NCBI RefSeq assembly: GCF_007992495.1 | Contig: NZ_BKAJ01000012.1 | Coordinates: forward strand, 47,714-111,713 | Origin: Reyranella soli | GTDB taxonomy: Bacteria > Pseudomonadota > Alphaproteobacteria > Reyranellales > Reyranellaceae | Direction of reading: 5' to 3' | Length of the DNA stretch: 64,000 nt | Part shown: piece by piece, positions 1-7,726 of the stretch | Position numbering within the stretch: the first letter of the stretch is position 1 | Layout of the letters: every line of letters starts with the position of its first letter | Made by a program: the position numbers and the translations under genes | The notes under the pieces: model-generated | The model's input: only the letters and a program-made list of their open reading frames with translations | Databases searched by the model: none | Told to the model about the DNA's origin: nothing

Positions 1-1
1 G

Positions 2-475
2 ACGCAGAAGATCATGAGCGATCCGCGCATGAAGGAGATCGGCGCCAGCATGCCGTTCGACGGCAAGCGCATGATCTATGGCGGCTTCGCCACCCTGATC
101 GACGACGGCGCGCGGACCAAGCCGGGCTACGTCGACGGCTACCTCGTGCCGGTGCCGAACGACAAGAAGGAGGCCTATCGCGCCTTGGCGCAAAAGGCGG
201 CCGTGGTCTTCAAGGATCACGGCGCGATCCGCGTCGTCGAGGCGTGGGGCGACGACGTGCCCGACGGCAAGGTCACCGACTACAAGGGCGCCGTGAAGGC
301 GACGGCCGACGAGAACATCGTCTACAGCTGGGTCGAGTGGCCGAACAAGCAGGCGCGCGACGAGGGCTGGAAGAAGGTGATGGCCGACGAGCGCATGCAG
401 CCCGGCCAGAACGCCATGCCGTTCGATGGCAAGCGCATGATCTACGGCGGCTTCGCGCCGATCCTCGACACCTAG
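2..475 (+). CDS. DUF1428 family protein, tandem-domain, 5' end outside window
   Basis: The frame is open to the left edge of the window (TQKI precedes the first in-window Met at 14), so the true start lies upstream. The visible part begins with the tail of one DUF1428 domain (DPRM..., then SMPFDGKRMIYGGFATLID) and continues through a linker rich in small residues into a complete second DUF1428 domain. That domain opens with YVDGYLVPVP, has YSWVEWP in the middle and closes with AMPFDGKRMIYGGFAPILD. DUF1428 proteins are usually single domains of about 115 residues with a ferredoxin-like, dimeric ABM-type fold. The function of the family is unknown. The two MPFDGKRMIYGGF tails are identical over 13 residues, which supports an internal duplication. 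The stop is TAG at 473-475. Confidence 0.8.
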   Translation, partial: TQKIMSDPRMKEIGASMPFDGKRMIYGGFATLIDDGARTKPGYVDGYLVPVPNDKKEAYRALAQKAAVVFKDHGAIRVVEAWGDDVPDGKVTDYKGAVKATADENIVYSWVEWPNKQARDEGWKKVMADERMQPGQNAMPFDGKRMIYGGFAPILDT

Positions 476-510
476 CTTCTTCTCTTCCGGACCACACTGC
501 TTCGCTAAAG

Positions 511-534
511 CTTCGCAGGGCTTGCCCTCCGAAG
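511..534. terminator. imperfect hairpin between convergent genes
   Basis: CTTCG-C-AGGG pairs with CCCT-C-CGAAG around a CTTG loop, with one C/C mismatch. It lies between the stop of the DUF1428 gene and the stop of the minus-strand gene. There is no T-run. It could be a bidirectional terminator or a fragment of the local palindromic repeats. Confidence 0.35.
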
Positions 535-538
535 CGCG

Positions 539-1063
539 TCAGCGCGAAGGAGGGGACTGCTGGTCCCTTTGCATCGCCTCACCGGCCGCCAGAAGCTCGG
601 CGCGCCGGTGGGTCACGATCGCCTGGTTCTCCGACACGTACTCGCCCCAGGTGATGTCGCGATCGACCAGTTGCGCCGTATTGGCGTCGGCCCGGGCATA
701 GCTGTCCGTCAGGATCGCCACGATGGCAGGATGGACCTTGGCCGCACTCGCGAGCGCCATCTTCCGGCAGGGCGCGAGATACTCCTGCTGAAGCGATCGC
801 AGCAGCGCAGCGTCCTGCGGCGTCGCCTTCGCGGGGTTGCTCTTCATGGCCGCGGTCGGACTGTCGGCGTGATCGCCCATCCTGTCCCTGAGCGCCTGGT
901 GCTGCGGGCTGGCCAGGACCTTGCGCCAGCAGGCGTCGATGGCCGGTGCGTCTGACGCGGCGATGCCATGGATGCGCGCCGCCTCCGGCGGTGTCCTGCT
1001 CGCACATCCACCGAGGATGGCGGTGATGGCGAGTGCCTTGGAAAGGACAATTAGCAGGGTCAT
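539..1063 (-). CDS. putative lipoprotein of unknown function
   Basis: This is an open frame of about 174 codons from the ATG at 1063. That start gives an N-terminus MTLLIVLSKALAITAILGGC, which is a short positively charged region, a hydrophobic stretch and a lipobox LGGC, so the product is probably exported and lipid-anchored. An upstream in-frame ATG at 1141 would run into the divergent gene and spoil the signal sequence. The mature part is mostly helical and Ala-rich, with three Cys counting the lipobox Cys. I recognise no family. It is divergently arranged with the gene starting at 1095, leaving about 30 nt for both promoters. Confidence 0.6.
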   Translation of the reverse strand: MTLLIVLSKALAITAILGGCASRTPPEAARIHGIAASDAPAIDACWRKVLASPQHQALRDRMGDHADSPTAAMKSNPAKATPQDAALLRSLQQEYLAPCRKMALASAAKVHPAIVAILTDSYARADANTAQLVDRDITWGEYVSENQAIVTHRRAELLAAGEAMQRDQQSPPSR

Positions 1064-1094
1064 CCTGCGACATGCATTCCGAGAGGACGAAGTC

Positions 1095-1823
1095 ATGGTC
1101 ACGTCTCTTAGCATGCGTTCTAACCAGACATCGAAGAACACGAGTCAGGACGACTTATGGGATTTGCTGGGCAAGAGCCCGGCAACCCATCGCTTTCTGA
1201 CGCTTTTCAAGACGCCGCTCGACAGCTTCGTGGGCGACATCCTGGAGGTGTTCAAGGCGCCCAAGGCCGAAGGCGTGGATTTCGAATTCGTGCCCGGCAA
1301 GCGGACGGAGTTCCTGAACCTGGTCGATCCTTCCACGATCATCGGCAACACCGGTCCGTTTAATTTCAACAGCCCCGCCAGCGGCAAGATGGTGCCCGAC
1401 GATCCCGGCGCATCGCATCCCGATCGGGTCTGGCGGCGTCTTGCCAGTGCAGCTGCCGTCGGCATCAGCTATCGCGAGCCCGGCTTGAACTCGAGCCTGC
1501 ACATCTCGATCCGGCAGGACGGCGCCAACGTCCATCTGGACCGCGAGGGGTTCGTCACCTCCACCAACGGCAGGATCACCTACGACCCGCACCAGGTGCT
1601 CAACCACCTGAGCGCCGATCTGGCCTCCGACTACGTGCCCGTCCTGGTCTCGAGCCTGACCGTAAAGGACGATGACGGTCGAACCAAGTTTCAGGGCAAC
1701 CTGGCCCCGTGGCTGGAAGTGAATCTGCCCGGGACGATGGATCTCGGCGGATCGCGGCGGAACGAGACCGAAGGCATCATCGGCCTGAGATTGTTCGGTA
1801 TCTTCCAGGCCGGCGGAGGCTGA
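1095..1823 (+). CDS. conserved-looking protein of unknown function
   Basis: The product is 242 residues from the ATG at 1095, which has GAGAGG about 9 nt upstream. Longer in-frame starts would overlap the divergent lipoprotein gene. No signal peptide or membrane segment is seen. The middle has alternating hydrophobic patterns (SLHISIRQDGANVHLDREGF, YVPVLVSSLTVKDDDGRTKF) suggesting beta structure. I do not recognise the family. The next gene starts about 140 nt downstream, in a region of visibly lower GC. Confidence 0.6.
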   Translation: MVTSLSMRSNQTSKNTSQDDLWDLLGKSPATHRFLTLFKTPLDSFVGDILEVFKAPKAEGVDFEFVPGKRTEFLNLVDPSTIIGNTGPFNFNSPASGKMVPDDPGASHPDRVWRRLASAAAVGISYREPGLNSSLHISIRQDGANVHLDREGFVTSTNGRITYDPHQVLNHLSADLASDYVPVLVSSLTVKDDDGRTKFQGNLAPWLEVNLPGTMDLGGSRRNETEGIIGLRLFGIFQAGGG

Positions 1824-1962
1824 TATCCGCTGTCAGCGCTAACTGGAGCAATTCTCCACGCAGGCTCAATCCTTCCTCAAGACCAATGTCGCGCGCGCGA
1901 CACAAAGCGCCACCATCCTTGACGGTTGAACGGTTGCGGCTTGCGGACGAAGGAGGAGGACC

Positions 1963-2202
1963 ATGACGCGCTTCAGGCGCAGCAACGACATAGAAGTCAG
2001 TATCAGTCCGGAGTTCGACAAAGAGTACAATCCCGGAGAAGCACCCGACCATCCCGGCATTTATCGATGCGGCGGATGCGGATGCGAAGTCGTTGCCGAG
2101 GCCTCCAAACCGCTTCCGTCGGAGAACCACCCCAGGCACTCGCCAGCTCAAGGCAGAGTTCGCTGGCGACTGGCCGTTGCGGCACAGAAGGAACCGCATT
2201 GA
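1963..2202 (+). CDS. small zinc-ribbon-like protein ('protein L' type)
   Basis: The 79-residue product is preceded by a strong Shine-Dalgarno (AGGAGGAGG, 4-5 nt before ATG). The core GIYRCGGCGCEV followed by PLPSENHPRH and VRWRLAV matches a small conserved family in which GIYRC..CG is followed by a P-x-x-N-H segment and a W-R/E-L strand, often annotated 'protein L'. The CxxCGC cluster and the downstream His residues could bind zinc. The function is unknown. The assignment rests on motif memory, not on a search. Confidence 0.7.
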   Translation: MTRFRRSNDIEVSISPEFDKEYNPGEAPDHPGIYRCGGCGCEVVAEASKPLPSENHPRHSPAQGRVRWRLAVAAQKEPH

Positions 2203-2554
2203 GCGAGCTGCTGCGCAGCGGAGGTTGGCGGTTGGGGTGTCCGCCGGACCAGTGTTAACCGCTGACAACGGTCGACAAGCCAAACTAAAGAGAAGCCCGG
2301 TTTTCCACTCCTTGTAACGCCCGTAAGCCCACATTGAGTGCCAGTTTACGGGTACGAAGGTGGGCAGCTTGCGGCGAGCCCTTCATAGACTGTCAGCCTG
2401 GGCCATCGCGCGCGCACTGCGGGCTTAGCCTGCGCGACAGGTAGTGCGGGCTATCCCTCACCGGCGTCGATGGCGCCGGGGGGAGCCCTAAATCGGGCGC
2501 GATGTACAACTTTGAACGTCGCCACGGCGCTCTTCGGGGCACAATACAGCGAAG
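2203..2554. other. gene-poor stretch, lower GC
   Basis: I see no convincing gene here. GC is visibly lower than in the flanking genes. It contains a 7-bp inverted repeat, CCCGTAA (2320-2326) and TTACGGG (2346-2352), which could form a hairpin with a 19-nt loop. Confidence 0.4.
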
Positions 2555-2896
2555 ATGGAACCTACCTATGTCCGTGTAGGCGAGAGCCGGAAGCGTGTAA
2601 CGCTGACCGTCACGCGGCGGTCGGAGCGCCCGCACATTGTGCGTGCCTGGGCCACCTTCAAGCCCAACAAGGTTTCTCCGATTCAAGAGATCAATAAGGT
2701 CGAATTGCACACTGGTCTCTGCGAAACCGTCGCGAGCTCGATCCCGCCCCATAGCGATCCGTATTGGCTTGCTGTCGAGGTGCTTCGCGACACTGGAGCC
2801 GGATGGACGAGGTCTATCTCGCGTCAATGCGATGACGTCGAGGTTCCGCATAGCTTCGAGTTCAATGAAATTGCGCTCGACATCACGTACTCGTAA
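2555..2896 (+). CDS. possible protein of unknown function
   Basis: This is a 113-codon open frame with a balanced amino-acid composition (for example AWATFKPNKVSP, YWLAVEVLRDTG), unlike the Arg/Ala-rich shadow frames. An overlapping minus-strand frame (2393-2851) has a less protein-like composition. The Shine-Dalgarno is weak (GCGAAG next to the ATG). It has no recognised domain. It lies just before tRNA-Ser, in DNA of lower GC, so it could be foreign or a remnant. Confidence 0.4.
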   Translation: MEPTYVRVGESRKRVTLTVTRRSERPHIVRAWATFKPNKVSPIQEINKVELHTGLCETVASSIPPHSDPYWLAVEVLRDTGAGWTRSISRQCDDVEVPHSFEFNEIALDITYS

Positions 2897-2996
2897 TTCA
2901 CGACAGCAGCGTCAGTCAGGGTAAAGCCGCGTCGGGGTTGCGCCGACCGTAGTTCGTAGGTGGCGCGGTGAAGGTGCTGCATTCTATGAATTAACT

Positions 2997-3086
2997 TGGC
3001 GGATGGGGTGGGATTCGAACCCACGGTGGGCGTGAACCCACGCCGGTTTTCAAGACCGGTGCCTTAAACCACTCGGCCACCCATCC
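2997..3086 (-). tRNA. tRNA-Ser (UGA)
   Basis: On the minus strand the acceptor stem GGATGGG (3086-3080) pairs with CCCATCC (3007-3001), followed by discriminator G and an encoded CCA (2999-2997). The anticodon loop CTTGAAA gives anticodon TGA, flanked by the stem CCGGT/ACCGG. The long variable arm (CGTGGGTT-CA-CGCCCACC) is typical of a class II serine tRNA, and the T arm reads GTGGGTTCGAATCCCAC. Confidence 0.97.
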
Positions 3087-3146
3087 GGTGCAAGTGTGGC
3101 GGGCCTTTTAGCGAAGTCGTGCCCGGAACGAAAGCTTCACGTCCCA

Positions 3147-3701
3147 TCACCGCGAATTCGCGTCCTGGCGCGTCCGCTCCGGCGCCACGAACACGCAGCC
3201 GCCGCCCTGCTCGCACGCCGCGCCTTTGGTGCAGATCGTGCCGTTATTGCAGTCGTGGAAATATTCCGGATTGAGGCAGGTGTTGCGGCTCGAGCAGATC
3301 CGGCCCTCGGCGCAGCGCATGCCGCCGCACACCGGACCGGTCGGAGGCGGCCCGCCGGTGCAGCCACCGCCCGGCGCGCATTGCATGCCGGTCGCGCAGG
3401 TGAGGCCATTGGGGCATTCGGTGTAGCTGCCGGGAAGGCATTTGCCGGGCTGGACCGTGCTCTCGCGGAAACCCGGCTCACAGAAGAAACCCGGCCTGGT
3501 CTTCGACGGCACGCTGCCCGGCAAGGCGTCGAGCGCGACGGCGCAGAATCCGTCGAGCAGGCAGGCATTGCCTTTGGGACAATGGAAGCCGTTGCCGCAA
3601 TCGACCGCGCCGTCCTGCGCAATCGATGGCGCTGCCAACGGCAGGGCGAAGAGCATCAGCAGGGCGATCACGCGCGCGGCGGCTCTGCAACACCGATGCA
3701 T
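3147..3701 (-). CDS. Cys-rich secreted protein of unknown function
   Basis: The product is 184 residues from the ATG at 3701, chosen because it gives a Sec signal peptide (MHRCCRAAARV, then a hydrophobic stretch ending APSIAQ). The mature part holds 18 cysteines in a repetitive C-x(4-9)-C pattern with Gly, Asn and Pro (DCGNGFHCPKGNACL, ECPNGLTCATGMQC, DCNNGTICTKGAACEQG). This looks like a stack of small disulfide-bonded modules and suggests a periplasmic or extracellular protein. I recognise no named family. The gene is divergent from the transglycosylase gene starting at 3829. Confidence 0.7.
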   Translation of the reverse strand: MHRCCRAAARVIALLMLFALPLAAPSIAQDGAVDCGNGFHCPKGNACLLDGFCAVALDALPGSVPSKTRPGFFCEPGFRESTVQPGKCLPGSYTECPNGLTCATGMQCAPGGGCTGGPPPTGPVCGGMRCAEGRICSSRNTCLNPEYFHDCNNGTICTKGAACEQGGGCVFVAPERTRQDANSR

Positions 3702-3828
3702 CCAGGCGCGACACGCCAAGTCGGCTCTCCCCGGCAGGTCTTCCGATTGTATCGCCACAAATATTGCAAGGTCACCAGTTACTTCGCTATCGTTCTTCAT
3801 TCGCTCGCTCAACTGGTGGGCCAACATC

Positions 3829-4701
3829 ATGATAAGCCGACGTCTCCTCTGTACTGCCCTGGCTCTCTCCCCGGCCACGGCTCTGGCGCAAAGCGGTGAT
3901 CCCAAGTTCGACGCCTTCCTGCGCAGCATCCGCGCCGAGGCGCTGAAGGCGGGCGTCGACGCGGGCACGCTCGACACCGCCCTGGCCAAGGTCCAGGAAA
4001 TCCCGAAGGTGATGGAGCAGGCGCGCAATCAGCCCGAGTTCAAGATGACGTTCGACCGATACCTCGAGATCGTGGTGTCGGACGAGCGCGTGAAGAACGG
4101 GCGGGCGCGCCTGGCCGAGAACCGCGCGCTGGTCAGCCGGTTCGCCGGGCCTGCCGGCATTCCCGAGTCAACGGTGGTCGCGCTGTGGGGCATCGAGAGC
4201 AACTACGGCACGCGGCTCGGCGACTTCGAGGTCGTCGATGCGCTGGCGACCCTGGTCTACAACAACTTCCGCGCCCAGTTCTTCCGCCAGCAGCTGATCG
4301 CCGCGCTCAAGATCCTGGCGCAGGGCCATGTCTCCTTCGACAACATGAAGGGCTCGTGGGCGGGCGCGATGGGCCAGTGCCAGTTCATCCCGACGAGCTT
4401 CCTCGCTTACGCCGCCGACGGTGACGGCGATGGCCGCATGGACATCTGGACCAACAAGGCCGACGTCTTCGCCTCGATCTGCAACTACCTCAGGCGCGTC
4501 GGCTGGAAGCCTGGCCTGTCGTGGGGCCAGGAAGTGCCGGCCGGTTCGGGGGCAGGGCAGGGACAGAAGATCGTGCGGCCCGCCGGTGCGGGTGGCCCGA
4601 CCTTCCTGACGACCGCGAACTTCCAGGCCATCCTGCGCTGGAATCAGTCGGATTTCTTCGGGCTCGCGGTCGGACTGCTGTCCGACAAGATCGCCCGATG
4701 A
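3829..4701 (+). CDS. lytic murein transglycosylase, MltB/SLT_2 family
   Basis: It cleaves the glycan strand of peptidoglycan with formation of 1,6-anhydro-muramyl ends, in the periplasm. The 290-residue product starts at the ATG at 3829 with a signal peptide (MISRRLLCTALALSPATALAQ). Longer frames upstream run through the divergent gene. The catalytic segment WGIESNYG puts the Glu at residue 123, and SWAGAMGQCQFIPTSF is the family's second signature. A DGDGDGRMDIW stretch follows. There is no C-terminal peptidoglycan-binding domain. rlpA and a D-Ala carboxypeptidase gene follow, so three cell-wall enzymes stand in a row. Confidence 0.93.
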   Translation: MISRRLLCTALALSPATALAQSGDPKFDAFLRSIRAEALKAGVDAGTLDTALAKVQEIPKVMEQARNQPEFKMTFDRYLEIVVSDERVKNGRARLAENRALVSRFAGPAGIPESTVVALWGIESNYGTRLGDFEVVDALATLVYNNFRAQFFRQQLIAALKILAQGHVSFDNMKGSWAGAMGQCQFIPTSFLAYAADGDGDGRMDIWTNKADVFASICNYLRRVGWKPGLSWGQEVPAGSGAGQGQKIVRPAGAGGPTFLTTANFQAILRWNQSDFFGLAVGLLSDKIAR

Positions 4702-4737
4702 GCAATGGCAGCAAGGTGACTGCCCGATTTCCTCAAG

Positions 4738-5808
4738 ATGATGTATGATCCGGCAGCCATGCCCCTATCAGTAGTCAGCTCGCGTATGCGTCCGATGCCG
4801 GCCGTTCGTGTCCTGGGGACGCTGCTGTTGATGGGCAGCCTGGCCGGTTTTCTCGGCGCCTGCGGCTCTTCAAGCCGGGGCGGCGGCGGGGCCAGCACGG
4901 CGCAGCGCGGCAGCTACAAGATCGGCTCGCCCTACAAGATCGACGGCGTCACCTACACCCCGCAAGAAGAATTCAACCGGACCGAGACCGGCGTCGCCTC
5001 GTGGTACGGGCCCGGCTTCCACGGCAAGTCGACGGCCAATGGCGAGAGCTATGACCAGAGCGAGCGCACGGCCGCGCACCGCACCTTGCAGATGCCCGCC
5101 ATCGTGCGCGTCACCAACCTCGACAACGGCATGACCACGGTCGTGCGCATCAACGACCGCGGCCCGTTCGCCCGCAGCCGTATCATCGACCTCTCGCGCA
5201 CCGCGGCGCAGGAGCTCGACATCGTCAGGAACGGCACGGCCCGGGTGCGCATCGACCAGCTGCCGGCCGAGAGCAGGGCGGTGCGCGACGTCGCTATCTC
5301 CGGCGGCGGACCGGCCGAGCAGAATGCAGCCGTGGCGCAGGTCGCCTCCGGTCAGCGCACGGCGCCTGCAGCGGCACCGGTGCAGATGGCAGCGGCGCCA
5401 CCGCCACAGGCCGTGGTCGTGCCGCCGCAGCCCGCCCCGCAGATGGTGTGGCAGACAACTCAGCAGCCGCCTTCGATGGAAACGCCGGTGGCCTACGATG
5501 GCCGAGGAGGAGGGGTCACCGTGGCCTCCCTCGCGGCCGGTGCGGCACCGGCGCCAGCGCCGACATCGGCGCTTGCCGGCAGCGGTTTCTATGTGCAGAC
5601 AGGGGCCTTCTCGACGATGGAAAACGCCGAGCGCCAGCGTGGCGCGGTACGCAGCTACGGCGCCTCGGAGGTTTCCCAGGCGTCGGCCGGCGGACGCGAC
5701 GTCTGGCGTGTGCGCCTGGGGCCCTATTCGACCGCAGATGCCGCTGGCATCGTCGCGGACAGGCTGAAGCGATCTGGCTATGGAGACGCCCGTGTCGTGT
5801 CTGAATGA
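4738..5808 (+). CDS. rlpA: septal-ring lytic transglycosylase RlpA, SPOR-containing lipoprotein
   Basis: RlpA cleaves peptide-stripped glycan at the division septum. In this 356-residue frame a lipobox LGAC (Cys at about residue 42) follows a hydrophobic stretch. The double-psi beta-barrel domain starts at GVASWYGPGFHGKSTANGE and includes RINDRGPFARSRIIDLS. A Pro/Ala/Gln-rich linker leads to a C-terminal SPOR domain (FYVQTGAFSTMENAERQ ... VWRVRLGPYST) that targets septal glycan. In-frame ATGs at 4759 and 4786 are also possible starts. The one at 4786 gives the most typical signal peptide. The end overlaps the next gene by 29 nt. Confidence 0.93.
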   Translation: MMYDPAAMPLSVVSSRMRPMPAVRVLGTLLLMGSLAGFLGACGSSSRGGGGASTAQRGSYKIGSPYKIDGVTYTPQEEFNRTETGVASWYGPGFHGKSTANGESYDQSERTAAHRTLQMPAIVRVTNLDNGMTTVVRINDRGPFARSRIIDLSRTAAQELDIVRNGTARVRIDQLPAESRAVRDVAISGGGPAEQNAAVAQVASGQRTAPAAAPVQMAAAPPPQAVVVPPQPAPQMVWQTTQQPPSMETPVAYDGRGGGVTVASLAAGAAPAPAPTSALAGSGFYVQTGAFSTMENAERQRGAVRSYGASEVSQASAGGRDVWRVRLGPYSTADAAGIVADRLKRSGYGDARVVSE

Positions 5809-7087
5809 TCTCTTGCGCCCCCTGACGGCGCTCCTCGTCGCGGCCAGCTTGGCCGGCGCACCGCTCGCCGCCCTGGCGCAGACCGAGCAGCCGCCCAAGC
5901 GGCAGACCCAGCAGCCGCAGAAACCGCCGGCCAAGCCGCGCACGACCACCACCACGCCGGCCAAGCCCACCGCGCCGTCGGTCGCCGCCAAGACCGAGGC
6001 GCTGCCGCCTTCTCAGGTCGGCATTGGTACGCTCGCCAAGCAGGCCTTCATGGTCGATCCGCAGACCTCGACGGTGCTGCTGTTCAAGGATGCCGACAAG
6101 CCGATGCATCCCTCGTCGATGGCGAAGATGATGACGATCTACATCGCCTTCGAGGAAATCAATGCCGGCCGCCTGAAGCTCGACACTCGCTTCCGCGTCA
6201 GCGAGCGGGCACGCAACATGGGCGGCTCGCGCATGTTCGTCGAGCTGGGCAGCGAGGTCTCGGTCGAGGACCTGATCAAGGGCATGATCGTGCTGTCGGG
6301 CAACGACGCCTGCGTGGTCATCGCCGAAGGACTGTCCGGCAACGAAGACAGCTTCGCCGAACGCATGACCGCCAAGGCGCGCGAGCTCGGCATGACCGGC
6401 ACGGTGTTCAAGAACGCCTCGGGCTGGCCGGCCGACGGCCAGTGGACGACGGCGCGTGATCTTGCCGTGCTGTCGTGGCGCACCATCGAGGATTTCCCGA
6501 AACTCTATCGCTACTACTCGGAGAGCAACTGGACCTACAACAACATCAAGCAGGACAACCGCAACCGCCTGCTCAGGACGGTGCCCGGCACCGACGGTCT
6601 GAAGACTGGCCATACGGAAGAGGGTGGTTACGGCCAGGCGACCTCGGCGATTCGCGACGGCCGCCGCCTCATCATGGTGGTGAACGGCATGACCTCGATG
6701 GCCGAGCGCGCGCAGGAGACGGCGCGGCTGGTGGAATGGGGCTTCCGCGAATCGGCCAACACCACGGTGTTCCGCGCCGGCGACACCGTCGCCGAGGCGC
6801 CGGTGTGGCTGGGCTCGCAGGACAAGGTACCGCTGGTCGTGGCCAAGCCGGTGCAGATCACCGCGCCCACCGGGCAGGCGGTGACGCCGCGCGTCGTTGC
6901 CCGCTTCGACGGGCCGATCGCCGCGCCCATCACCAAGGGCACCAAGCTCGGCACCGCCGTGGTCACGCTGCCCGACAACCGCGTCGTCGAGTATCCGCTC
7001 GAGGCCGGGGCCGACGTCCAGCGGCAGGGCGTGTTCGGCCGCGTCACCACCATGATCCGGCACTACCTGTTCGGCTGGCTCTCGTGA
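5780..7087 (+). CDS. D-alanyl-D-alanine carboxypeptidase (DacA/DacC family)
   Basis: It removes the terminal D-Ala of muropeptide stems in the periplasm (penicillin-binding protein 5/6 type). The signal peptide ends near ALAALAQ, followed by a Pro/Thr/Lys-rich linker (residues about 35-75). The serine peptidase motifs are SMAK (Ser113-Lys116), SGN (in IVLSGNDAC) and KTG (in DGLKTGHT). The C-terminal region fits the PBP5 C-domain and ends in a short amphipathic segment (MIRHYLFGWLS), a likely membrane anchor. The start lies inside rlpA and the GTGA at the end overlaps tmk, so expression is probably coupled. Confidence 0.93.
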   Translation: METPVSCLNDLLRPLTALLVAASLAGAPLAALAQTEQPPKRQTQQPQKPPAKPRTTTTTPAKPTAPSVAAKTEALPPSQVGIGTLAKQAFMVDPQTSTVLLFKDADKPMHPSSMAKMMTIYIAFEEINAGRLKLDTRFRVSERARNMGGSRMFVELGSEVSVEDLIKGMIVLSGNDACVVIAEGLSGNEDSFAERMTAKARELGMTGTVFKNASGWPADGQWTTARDLAVLSWRTIEDFPKLYRYYSESNWTYNNIKQDNRNRLLRTVPGTDGLKTGHTEEGGYGQATSAIRDGRRLIMVVNGMTSMAERAQETARLVEWGFRESANTTVFRAGDTVAEAPVWLGSQDKVPLVVAKPVQITAPTGQAVTPRVVARFDGPIAAPITKGTKLGTAVVTLPDNRVVEYPLEAGADVQRQGVFGRVTTMIRHYLFGWLS

Positions 7088-7722
7088 CGGAACACGCCGC
7101 CGGGCGTTTCATCACTCTCGAAGGCGGCGAAGGAGCGGGCAAGTCGACGCAGATCGCGCGACTGAAGAGCTGGCTCGAGGGACGCGGCCATCGCGTCACC
7201 ACGACGCGCGAGCCTGGCGGCTCACCTGGTGCCGAGTTGATCCGCAAGCTGCTGGTCGAAGGCCCGGTCGAGCGCTGGGACGGCACGACCGAAGCGCTGC
7301 TGCACTTCGCGGCTCGGCGTGAGCACCTGCGCTCGACGGTGTGCCCGGCGCTGAAGCGCGGCGACTGGGTGGTGAGCGACCGCTTCGCCGATTCGACGCT
7401 CGCCTACCAGGGCTACGGTCATGGCATCGAGCGGGGGATCTTCGAGCAGCTCTACAAGGTTGCGGTCGGCGATTTCCGGCCGGACCTCACGATCATCCTC
7501 GACCTGCCGATCGAGATCGGGCTCAGGCGGGCGGCGGAGCGGCGCGGTTCGGAGACGCGCTACGAGAGCCTGCCGCATGACTTCCATGCGCGGGTGCACC
7601 GCGGATTCCTCGAAATCGCCGCACAGGAGCCCAAGCGCTGCGTCGTGATCGATGCTACAGGAACGATCGATGCGATCGCCGGCGCGATCGCCGATGCGGT
7701 GAGGAACCGGCTGGGAGCCTGA
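7084..7722 (+). CDS. tmk: thymidylate kinase
   Basis: It phosphorylates dTMP to dTDP with ATP. The 212-residue product starts at a GTG at 7084 that overlaps the preceding stop by four bases (GTGA). The P-loop is EGGEGAGKST. The DRX motif and substrate site are DRFADSTLAYQGYG, and TREPGGSPGAELIR is the dTMP-binding segment. holB follows after 4 nt, the usual pairing of dTTP supply and replication genes. Confidence 0.97.
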   Translation: MTEHAAGRFITLEGGEGAGKSTQIARLKSWLEGRGHRVTTTREPGGSPGAELIRKLLVEGPVERWDGTTEALLHFAARREHLRSTVCPALKRGDWVVSDRFADSTLAYQGYGHGIERGIFEQLYKVAVGDFRPDLTIILDLPIEIGLRRAAERRGSETRYESLPHDFHARVHRGFLEIAAQEPKRCVVIDATGTIDAIAGAIADAVRNRLGA

Positions 7723-7726
7723 CGGA

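Noticed and set aside
2393..2851. Minus-strand frame of 152 codons in the low-GC stretch
   Set aside because: It overlaps the plus-strand frame 2555-2896, whose composition is more protein-like. No start signal is seen.
5516..7063. Long minus-strand open frame (about 515 codons) opposite rlpA and the carboxypeptidase gene
   Set aside because: It is rich in Arg, His and Gly with no motif, and lies opposite genes with clear catalytic motifs. GC-rich codon bias keeps antisense frames open.
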